This document shows positions 44,109 through 51,216 of a stretch of 64,000 bases of DNA, piece by piece (position 1 is the first letter of the stretch; every line of letters begins with the position of its first letter). Source of the DNA: Hydrogenophaga palleronii_A. Its GTDB lineage: Bacteria > Pseudomonadota > Gammaproteobacteria > Burkholderiales > Burkholderiaceae_C. The notes below the pieces were generated by a model that made no database searches, was not told the origin of the DNA, and worked only from the letters and a program-made list of their open reading frames with translations. The stretch is from NCBI RefSeq assembly GCF_031457455.1, contig NZ_JAVDWU010000016.1:28278-92277 (forward strand). Direction: 5' to 3'. Position numbers and translations under genes: made by a program.

Positions 44109-45881
44109 TCAGGCTTTCGGGAGAAACAGCAACCACATCACGAGCAGCGCGTTGAACAGCACGCTGATGCCCAGCAACAGCTTCCACAGCGCGGTCGGAT
44201 CGCGATGAAGCAATGCCGAGGCCGGCGGCACCGTGAGCGGGCGGGATGCACCGCGCTCGAGTGCCAGCAAAAACTCTTCGGCGGTTTCAAAGCGCAGCGC
44301 CTTGTCGCGTGCCACCGCTTTCTGCACCACGTGGTCGAGCCAGATCGGCACTTCGGGGTTGTGGCGGCTGGGGGGCGTGGGGTCGCGGTAATAGCGGCCC
44401 ACCTGGTAGGGCAGCACTTCGCCGTAGGGCAGCTTGCCCGTCAGCAACTGGTAGAGCGTCACGCCCAACGCAAACAGGTCGCTTTGCGCGTCTGGGGGCT
44501 CAGGCTCTGCATCGCCCGCACCGATGGCGTGGGCACGGCCATGGTGACCCCATTGTTCCGGGTTGACGAAGCTGGGCGTTCCGGCGTGCAGACGGCGCAT
44601 GCTGGCGGGTTCACGCCCGCTCAGTGCGACGCCCAGATCGAGCACGCGCAGCACACCGTCGTCACCCAGGTGCAGGTTGGCGGGTTTGATGTCGCGGTGG
44701 ATCACGCCCTGACGGTGCAGCATGCCCAGCACACGCAGGGTCTGCATGGCGGCGCTGACCGCGTGCACCGGGCCGAAACGGTGTTCCCGATCCAGCAATT
44801 GCTGCAGGGTTTCGCCGCTGTGCCAGTCGTACAACAGATAGCAGGCGGTGGGGGACTGCCGACGGGGCAAGGGCTGGTGCACCGCCACGAGGTGATCGGC
44901 CGCGCGCGAAGACATCATGCGCTTGGCCAGCCAGGCTTCGTGAGCCAGCATCGCACGTTCGTCGGGGTCGTGCGCGCGTGCAGGGTGCAGCGTTTTCAAT
45001 GCATACAGCGTCTGGCTCTGCGGGTCGCGCACCTGGTAGAGCAGGTTGATGCCGTTGTCCGCCACCATCGCGGTGACGACAAAACCATCAATGACCTCCC
45101 CCACTTTGAGCTTGTGTGGCACGGGCAGGCTCTGCGCCACGCGATCGGCGTCCTGCAGGTTGGGGCCTTGCAGGTCGAGCACCCGCACCAGCATGGCGGT
45201 CAGGTTGTCGGTGCTGCCGGCGGCCAGCGCAGCAGCCACCAGTCGCTCGGCAGCGGGTTGGGCGCCTCCTGCGGTCTCGCTGGCCTGGGCCACACACTCG
45301 GCCAGCCGTCGCTCCGGCAACACACCGTGCACACCGTCGGTGAGCATCACGAAGGTATCGCCAACCTCCAGATCGCCCTGCAGATAGTCCACCACCAGGT
45401 GGTCTTCCAGACCCACGGCTCGCAGCAACTGATGGTGCAGGTCGGGGTGATCGACGACGTGGTCGTGGGTGAGCAGCTGGAACTGTCCGTCGCGCAAGAG
45501 GTGACAGCGCGCATCGCCCACATGGGCCAAGGTGTACGACTGCCCGCGCAGCACCAGCGCCGTGAGCGTGGTCAGGCCCAGGGCCGGATGGCGACGGCGG
45601 TTCACGCCAGTCAGCCACGCATTCTGGGCTGCAATGATGCGGTCCAGCGCCACGGTGGTGTCCCAGGTTTCGGGCGTGTCGTGGTAGCTGCGCACCAGAC
45701 TGGTCACCGTGGTTTGCGCCGCCTCACCCCCCATGCCACCCGTGCTCACACCGTCGGCAATCGCAACGATGGAACCCATGTCTTCCTGCCCCGCAGGCGG
45801 CAGCATGGCAGCGCAGAAGTCCTCGTTCTTTTCCTTGCGGCCGGTCTGACAGACAAACCCGATATCCAGTTGAAAAGCCAT
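44109..45881 (-). CDS. Bifunctional PP2C-type phosphatase / Ser-Thr protein kinase
   Basis: A 590-residue fusion. Residues 1-245 are a PP2C phosphatase (GRKEKNEDF, ADGVSTGGMGGEAA, HVGDARCHLL, LTDGVHGVL, GSTDNLTAM supply the metal-binding acids). Residues about 265-545 are a Hanks-type kinase with lysine in YALKTLHP, catalytic HRDIKPANLHL and DLG in place of DFG, and APE-like NPEQW. The glycine loop is degenerate (MVADNGINLLYQV). A single helix near 565-586 anchors the C-terminus, so the enzyme faces the cytoplasm. It starts three bases after the ANTAR-PilJ gene stop, implying one operon. Kinases also adjoin nitrate genes in Pseudomonas. Confidence 0.92.
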   Translation of the reverse strand: MAFQLDIGFVCQTGRKEKNEDFCAAMLPPAGQEDMGSIVAIADGVSTGGMGGEAAQTTVTSLVRSYHDTPETWDTTVALDRIIAAQNAWLTGVNRRRHPALGLTTLTALVLRGQSYTLAHVGDARCHLLRDGQFQLLTHDHVVDHPDLHHQLLRAVGLEDHLVVDYLQGDLEVGDTFVMLTDGVHGVLPERRLAECVAQASETAGGAQPAAERLVAAALAAGSTDNLTAMLVRVLDLQGPNLQDADRVAQSLPVPHKLKVGEVIDGFVVTAMVADNGINLLYQVRDPQSQTLYALKTLHPARAHDPDERAMLAHEAWLAKRMMSSRAADHLVAVHQPLPRRQSPTACYLLYDWHSGETLQQLLDREHRFGPVHAVSAAMQTLRVLGMLHRQGVIHRDIKPANLHLGDDGVLRVLDLGVALSGREPASMRRLHAGTPSFVNPEQWGHHGRAHAIGAGDAEPEPPDAQSDLFALGVTLYQLLTGKLPYGEVLPYQVGRYYRDPTPPSRHNPEVPIWLDHVVQKAVARDKALRFETAEEFLLALERGASRPLTVPPASALLHRDPTALWKLLLGISVLFNALLVMWLLFLPKA

Positions 45882-45884
45882 GCG

Positions 45885-47180
45885 TCAGCCCATGAGCATT
45901 TGCATGCTGCGCTCGTATTGCCCCGACAAAGTTTCGAAATCATCCAGCAGGCTTTCGCTCGCAGCAGCCAAACCCTCCAGCCGCAACAAGCGGTCGCGAC
46001 CGGCCGGTCGGCGCACGTGATCGGCACCCGTCAGCACCTCCTGCCAATCGTGTGCGGCCGAATCCAGGGTGCGGCGGATATCGGGTGTGGACAGGGGCAA
46101 GCCGTTCAAGTAGGCCAGGCCCTGTTCGAACGCCTGACGCGCGGCTTCCATTTCGGCTTGGTGCTGCAGCTGCGGCTCACCACTTTCCAGCACACCCAGC
46201 AGCGAGGCCTTGGCAAAACGTTGCGACAACATGCGTTGCCGCCCGGCCATGTTGAGCATGCGCAGCGGCGCCACGCTGCCGGCGCCCTCCAGGCTGGTGG
46301 TCAGGCGCTCGGCGTCCTGCAGCAGGCGTTCGGCCAGCACATTGAGCGGCGCCAGTTGGTCGGGCGCTGGTGCGGCCTTGAGCGCCTTCTTCAGCGCCTT
46401 CCAGTCAGTGACCACGTCGGCCAGCAGGTCGCCGAAGGTCGGTTGTGAAAGGTTCTTGCTCAACAAGGCCAGGTTGGCATCGATGCGCTGGGCCGAGTCG
46501 GTCTGCAATGCCAGGTGCTGTGCCACCTGCACGCCCACCAGACGCAACAACCAGTGCTTGACCAATCGCTGCGAGAGCATGCGCAGCTGACCGGCACGGT
46601 TCACACCTTCTGCAAAGTGAGCCGACTGGATGATGTGCTGCGCCACCAGACCCAGGCGCTGGTTGCTGTGCATCGATGCGGTGCGCAGGATGTGGAAGGC
46701 GTCGTTGTCAGAGACTTGGCGGGCGCTCATGAGAATGCCCTTGGCACGCTCCACGGCCTTGCGCTCCTCGAACCGGGTCGACACGTCGCGAAGTTCTTCC
46801 AGCAGGGCCTGCTCGCGAGCAAAGCGCGCCTGCGCCAGTTGCATCAAAGGGCGCAGACGCTGTGCGCCGTAGCCATCGATCACATAGGCATGCATACCCG
46901 CCTCGGTGGCGCGCACGATGTGGTCGGCGTCTCCGTCCTGCGTGAACACCAGCACCGGCCGCGGCGAAACCTCTGCCAGGGATTGGGTGGCCTTGAACAA
47001 TGCATCCACCACCGTGCGGGTGTGCACCACCACCAGATTTGGTGCATGACGCACCACGCTTTGCACCAGCAAGCTGCAATCGTCCAGGACCTCCAGCACT
47101 TGGGCACCGGCATTCTCCAGGTCGTCCACAAGGCCCTGGCAAGACGCCACATCACTCAACAAAACCACCGAAACACTCAT
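45885..47180 (-). CDS. ANTAR regulator fused to two PilJ-type (NarX-like) sensor modules
   Basis: A 431-residue protein. Residues 1-115 look like a NasT-type receiver, but the phospho-acceptor aspartate is replaced by His53 (LVVVHTRTV). An ANTAR RNA-binding domain covers about 125-190 (FEERKAVERAKGILMSARQVS). Two PilJ N-terminal modules follow, each opening with a P-box-like motif: NRAGQLRMLSQR at 194 and NMAGRQRMLSQR at 310, which in NarX/NarQ bind nitrate. There is no membrane helix, so sensing would be cytoplasmic. I used the ATG at 47180; a TTG three codons upstream is also in frame. It diverges from nirB and is a candidate reader of the nirB leader hairpins. Confidence 0.88.
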   Translation of the reverse strand: MSVSVVLLSDVASCQGLVDDLENAGAQVLEVLDDCSLLVQSVVRHAPNLVVVHTRTVVDALFKATQSLAEVSPRPVLVFTQDGDADHIVRATEAGMHAYVIDGYGAQRLRPLMQLAQARFAREQALLEELRDVSTRFEERKAVERAKGILMSARQVSDNDAFHILRTASMHSNQRLGLVAQHIIQSAHFAEGVNRAGQLRMLSQRLVKHWLLRLVGVQVAQHLALQTDSAQRIDANLALLSKNLSQPTFGDLLADVVTDWKALKKALKAAPAPDQLAPLNVLAERLLQDAERLTTSLEGAGSVAPLRMLNMAGRQRMLSQRFAKASLLGVLESGEPQLQHQAEMEAARQAFEQGLAYLNGLPLSTPDIRRTLDSAAHDWQEVLTGADHVRRPAGRDRLLRLEGLAAASESLLDDFETLSGQYERSMQMLMG

Positions 47181-47279
47181 ATGAATCAATCACTTGTCAA
47201 TTGCTCGCGTCCACCGGCGACACCGCGCATGGGGTGCAAGCATGCCTGAAACCGGAGGGTTCGCCCAATGGAAGAAGGT

Positions 47280-47295
47280 TGGCATGTCTATTGCT
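47280..47295 (+). promoter_or_regulatory. Sigma-54 promoter of the nirB operon
   Basis: TGGCATGtctaTTGCT matches the consensus at all but one fixed position with correct 12-base GG-GC spacing. Transcription should start near 47306, at the base of the first leader hairpin. A half-conserved NtrC-like site (8 of 14) lies at 47222-47238. Confidence 0.72.
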
Positions 47296-47305
47296 TGATG
47301 CACGA

Positions 47306-47400
47306 CGGGCGCAACGAAGCGTCCGCCCCGACCCAGCGTCGAGGGTTCCGCGCACAACGCCGTGCGTAGCCAGTCCAGACGGCAACGAAGTCCTGTCTGG
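47306..47400 (+). promoter_or_regulatory. ANTAR-type leader with three hexaloop hairpins
   Basis: Three hairpins with six-base loops having A1 and G4: 47306-47325 (seven pairs, loop AACGAA), 47351-47366 (five pairs, loop AACGCC) and 47375-47400 (nine pairs with a two-base bulge, loop AACGAA). Either of the first two could pair with the third as a standard ANTAR site. A GCCGAC/GTCGGC hairpin follows at 47403-47420, but without a U run, so the termination step is not clear from sequence. Confidence 0.65.
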
Positions 47401-47520
47401 CGCCGACTGTTCTGTCGGCCCGATCGTATCCCTACCCAATTTCCTGTTCAGGCCTGCCTGCATTTGCGTGCGCGTGCGTGGCCTGATCCCCAAAGCAGTT
47501 TCATGAATGGAGTTCCCGCG

Positions 47521-49986
47521 ATGAAAAAAGCAAAACTGGTGATGGTCGGCAACGGCATGGCCGGTGTGCGAACGCTTGAGGAGCTGCTCAGAATAGCCCC
47601 GGACCTCTACGACATCACGGTCTTCGGTGCCGAGCCGCATCCCAACTACAACCGCATCCTGCTCTCTCCGGTGCTGGCGGGCGAACAGACCCTGGACGAG
47701 ATCGTGCTCAATGACTGGTCCTGGTACACCGACAACGGCGTCACCCTGCACGCCGGGTTCAAGGTCAGCGAGGTGGACCGCATCAAGCGTGTGGTGCACG
47801 CCGTCGGCCCCAACGGCGAGCAGGTCTCGGCCGAATACGACCGCCTGATCATGGCCACCGGCTCGAACCCCTTCATCCTGCCCATCCCAGGCAAAGACCT
47901 GAAGGGCGTGCTGGCCTACCGCGACATCGCCGACACGCAAGCCATGATCGACGCGGCCGCCACCTACAAGCATGCGGTGGTGATTGGCGGCGGCCTGTTG
48001 GGCCTGGAAGCCGCCAATGGCCTGATGAAGCGCGGCATGACGGTGAGCGTGGTGCACGTGGCGCCCTGGCTGATGGAACGACAGCTCGACGACGTGGCCG
48101 GCAAGATGCTGCAGGCCTCGCTGGAAGAGCGCGGGATGAAGTTTTTGATTGGCGCCCAGACGCAGGAACTGGTGGGGGGCGAGGATGGGCGCGTGAAAGC
48201 CATCCGCTTCAAGGACGGCAGCGAATTGCCAGCCGACCTGCTGGTGATGGCTGTGGGCATTCGCCCCAACACCGCCCTGGCCGAGAGCATGCGCCTGCAT
48301 GTGAACAAGGGCATCGTGGTGAGCGACACCATGCAGACCGTGACCGACCCCCGCATCTACGCGGTGGGCGAATGCGCGGCGCACCGCGGCATTGCCTACG
48401 GCCTGGTGGCGCCGCTGTTTGAACAGGGCAAGGTGCTGGCCACGCACCTGGCCGAATTCGGCATTGGCCGCTACACCGGCTCGCTCACCTCGACCAAGCT
48501 CAAAGTCACCGGCATCGACCTCTTTTCTGCCGGCAACTTCATGGGCGGCGACGGCACCGAAGAGATCGTGATGAGCGATCCCTTCGGCGGCGTCTACAAG
48601 AAGCTGGTCATCAAGGACGACAAGCTGGTGGGCGCCTGCCTGTATGGCGACACGGTGGACGGCAGCTGGTACTTCAAGCTGCTGCGCGAAGGCCGCGCGC
48701 TCAGCGACATCCGCGACAAGCTGATGTTCGGCGAAAGCAACATCGGCGATGTGGGTCACCAGGGCCACAACAAGGCTGCCGCCATGGCAGACACCGACGA
48801 GGTCTGCGGCTGCAACGGTGTGACCAAGGGCAGCATCTGCAAGGCCATCAAGGACAAGGGCCTGTTCACGCTGGAAGAGGTGCGCAAGCACACCAAGGCC
48901 AGCGCGTCGTGCGGTTCGTGCACCGGGCTGGTGGAGCAGATCCTCATGTTCACTGCGGGTGGAGACTATTCCGCCACGCCAAAGTTGAAGGCCATGTGCG
49001 GCTGCACCGACCACGGTCACGCCGCCGTGCGCGAGGCCATTGCCACGCCGCTGCCCGATGGCAGCAAGCTGCTCACCACGGCCCAGGTTTTCGCCCATCT
49101 GAACTGGAAAACCCCCAACGGCTGCGCGAGCTGCCGCCCGGCGGTCAACTACTACCTGATCAGCACCTGGCCCAAGGAAGCGAAGGACGACCCACAGAGC
49201 CGCTACATCAACGAGCGCTCGCACGCCAACATCCAGAAGGACGGCACCTACAGTGTGATCCCGCGCATGTGGGGCGGCGAGACCACGGCCGACGAACTTC
49301 GTCGCATTGCGGATGCAGTCGACAAGTACAAGATCCCGACCGTCAAGGTCACGGGCGGCCAGCGCATCGACCTGCTGGGCGTGAAGAAGGAAGACCTGGT
49401 CAATGTGTGGAAAGACATCGGCATGCCCAGCGGTCACGCCTACGCCAAGGCGCTGCGCACGGTGAAGACCTGCGTGGGCAGCGAGTGGTGCCGCATGGGC
49501 ACGCAGGACAGCACCCAGATGGGCAAGGACCTGGAGCGCGCCATGTGGCGCATGTACGCACCGCACAAGGTGAAGTTCGCCGTCAGCGGCTGCCCGCGCA
49601 ACTGCGCTGAAGCCGGCATCAAGGACGTGGGCATCATCGGCGTGGACAGTGGCTGGGAAATGTACGTGGGCGGCAACGGCGGCATCAAGACCGAGGTGGC
49701 GCACTTCTTCGCCAAGCTCAAAACCGCCGAAGAAGTCATGGAATACACCGGCGCCTTCATGCAGCTCTACCGTCTGGAGGGCTGGTACCTGGAGCGCACG
49801 GTGCACTACATCAACCGCGTGGGCCTGGACTACGTGAAGAAAAGGATCCTGGACGACGCCGAAGGCCGCAAGGCGCTGTGGGAGCAACTGCAGTTCGCAC
49901 TCGATGGTGAGCCCGACCCCTGGTTTGAATTTGACAAGGCAGCCGTGGACACGCGCCAGTTCGAGGCCGTGGTTGCCATTGCATGA
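47521..49986 (+). CDS. nirB: Assimilatory nitrite reductase [NAD(P)H], large subunit
   Basis: An 821-residue siroheme flavoprotein that reduces nitrite to ammonium. In order: an FAD/NAD domain (VMVGNGMAGVRTLEEL; second dinucleotide site VVIGGGLLGLEAA near 158), a BFD-like 2Fe-2S region (CGCNGVTKGSIC and CGSCTG near 430-470), and the sulfite/nitrite reductase C-terminal domains with the siroheme/4Fe-4S cysteines in CVGSEWC and SGCPRNCAEA near 650-700. GGAG eight bases before the ATG at 47521 sets the start; upstream in-frame codons lie in the leader. It leads the operon nirB-pilJ-nirD-nasA-ybiB-cobA. Confidence 0.96.
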   Translation: MKKAKLVMVGNGMAGVRTLEELLRIAPDLYDITVFGAEPHPNYNRILLSPVLAGEQTLDEIVLNDWSWYTDNGVTLHAGFKVSEVDRIKRVVHAVGPNGEQVSAEYDRLIMATGSNPFILPIPGKDLKGVLAYRDIADTQAMIDAAATYKHAVVIGGGLLGLEAANGLMKRGMTVSVVHVAPWLMERQLDDVAGKMLQASLEERGMKFLIGAQTQELVGGEDGRVKAIRFKDGSELPADLLVMAVGIRPNTALAESMRLHVNKGIVVSDTMQTVTDPRIYAVGECAAHRGIAYGLVAPLFEQGKVLATHLAEFGIGRYTGSLTSTKLKVTGIDLFSAGNFMGGDGTEEIVMSDPFGGVYKKLVIKDDKLVGACLYGDTVDGSWYFKLLREGRALSDIRDKLMFGESNIGDVGHQGHNKAAAMADTDEVCGCNGVTKGSICKAIKDKGLFTLEEVRKHTKASASCGSCTGLVEQILMFTAGGDYSATPKLKAMCGCTDHGHAAVREAIATPLPDGSKLLTTAQVFAHLNWKTPNGCASCRPAVNYYLISTWPKEAKDDPQSRYINERSHANIQKDGTYSVIPRMWGGETTADELRRIADAVDKYKIPTVKVTGGQRIDLLGVKKEDLVNVWKDIGMPSGHAYAKALRTVKTCVGSEWCRMGTQDSTQMGKDLERAMWRMYAPHKVKFAVSGCPRNCAEAGIKDVGIIGVDSGWEMYVGGNGGIKTEVAHFFAKLKTAEEVMEYTGAFMQLYRLEGWYLERTVHYINRVGLDYVKKRILDDAEGRKALWEQLQFALDGEPDPWFEFDKAAVDTRQFEAVVAIA

Positions 49987-50020
49987 ATTTCGTCACCTTG
50001 ATTGCTTCGAAAAAAAATCC

Positions 50021-50818
50021 ATGAACTCTTTTCTTTTTAATCGCCGAACCCTGATCGCCGCCGCTGCCGGTCTCCCGTTTTTGAAGGTGCAAGCCCAGGT
50101 GCTTGACATCAACGACGCCATCAACAAGGCCGGTCGCCAGCGCATGCTTTCGCAGCGCATGGGCAAGGCCTGGCTGGCGCTGGTGCACAAGACCGAAAGC
50201 GGCAGCGCGCAGGTGGTGCTCGACAAATCGATGGCCCTGTTCGACCGCCAGCTCATCGAGCTCAAGGCCTATGCACCTTCGGCCGACATCCGCGACACCT
50301 ACGTGAAACTCGAAGCGGCATGGAGCGACTACAAGACCGCGCTCATCGGCACAGCGCCCAGCAAGTCAGGCGCAGCCGCGGTGCTGCAGGCAGATGCGCG
50401 TGTGCTGGCACTGGCTCACCAGGGCACCGTGCAATACGAAGCGGCGTCGGGCCGTCCGGAGGGCAAGCTGGTCAACGTGGCCGGGCGCCAGCGCATGCTC
50501 TCGCAGCGCATGGCCAAGCTCTACTTCGCTGCCACGCTGCCCATCGACGCGCCCACCGCCACCGCCGAAATTGACAAGGCCCGCGCCGAATTCCTGAGCG
50601 CCATGGATCTGCTGCGCAACGCCCCCGAGGCCACCGCGCGTATCAAATCGGAACTGCAACTGGCCGATGGCCAGTGGTTCTTTTTTGACAACGCGTTGAA
50701 GCGCATGCAAACCGCTGGCGCTGCCGCCAAGCCCCTGTCCGACGTGTTCGTGACGAGCGAAAACCTGCTGAGCGTCATGGACCGGGTCACCGGGATGTAC
50801 GCCGCCATCCATACCTGA
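50021..50818 (+). CDS. Exported protein with two PilJ/NarX-like P-box modules
   Basis: A 265-residue protein. The N-terminus has two arginines before a short hydrophobic stretch (NRRTLIAAAAGLPFL) and a possible cut after VQA, suggesting Tat or Sec export. The mature part has two tandem helical modules, each starting with the P-box-like motif AGRQRMLSQRM (P-box asparagines at 35 and 152). In NarX and NarQ this motif binds nitrate in the periplasm. No membrane anchor or output domain follows. It lies 34 bases after nirB and 14 before nirD, inside the operon, so a nitrate- or nitrite-binding role is plausible but inferred. Confidence 0.82.
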   Translation: MNSFLFNRRTLIAAAAGLPFLKVQAQVLDINDAINKAGRQRMLSQRMGKAWLALVHKTESGSAQVVLDKSMALFDRQLIELKAYAPSADIRDTYVKLEAAWSDYKTALIGTAPSKSGAAAVLQADARVLALAHQGTVQYEAASGRPEGKLVNVAGRQRMLSQRMAKLYFAATLPIDAPTATAEIDKARAEFLSAMDLLRNAPEATARIKSELQLADGQWFFFDNALKRMQTAGAAAKPLSDVFVTSENLLSVMDRVTGMYAAIHT

Positions 50819-50832
50819 GGACTGGAATCATC

Positions 50833-51216
50833 ATGAGTCAATGGAAACCCATCTGCCGCGTCGACGACATCCCTGTGCTGGGTTCGCGCCGCGTGGCGCG
50901 CGAGCATGGCCTGGACGTGGCCGTGTTCCGTAACGATCGCGACGAAGTCTTTGCCCTGCTGGATCGTTGCCCGCACAAGGGCGGCCCGCTGAGCCAGGGC
51001 ATCGTCTTCGGCACCAACGTGGCCTGCCCGCTGCACAACTGGACCATCGGCCTGTGCGACGGTCAGGCTTCCGCGCCCGACGAAGGCTGCACGCCCAAGT
51101 TCAAGGTGAAGGTGGAAGACGGCCAGGTGTTCCTGGACGCGAACGAGCTGCAAAGCCAGGCCACGGACCTCACGCGCCCCATCGCTGGCCCAGCTCGTCG
51201 AACCGTCTGCGCATGA
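50833..51216 (+). CDS. nirD: Nitrite reductase [NAD(P)H], small subunit (Rieske)
   Basis: A 127-residue Rieske-fold subunit partnering NirB. Unlike enteric NirD, which has lost the ligands, it keeps a complete 2Fe-2S set: CPHKG (C46, H48) and CPLHNW (C65, H68). It is separated from nirB by the PilJ-like gene. Its TGA overlaps the ATG of nasA (ATGA). Confidence 0.94.
   Translation: MSQWKPICRVDDIPVLGSRRVAREHGLDVAVFRNDRDEVFALLDRCPHKGGPLSQGIVFGTNVACPLHNWTIGLCDGQASAPDEGCTPKFKVKVEDGQVFLDANELQSQATDLTRPIAGPARRTVCA

Noticed and set aside
47403..47420. GCCGAC/GTCGGC hairpin as the nirB leader terminator
   Set aside because: Only six pairs, no U tract, and it does not compete with the third hexaloop hairpin, so it does not act like the nrtA terminator.
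47197..49887. 896-codon open frame antisense to nirB
   Set aside because: High GC3 in nirB leaves the opposite frame open. The translation is low-complexity (His, Ala, Val, Gly rich), has no family motif, and overlaps a fully recognisable nirB.
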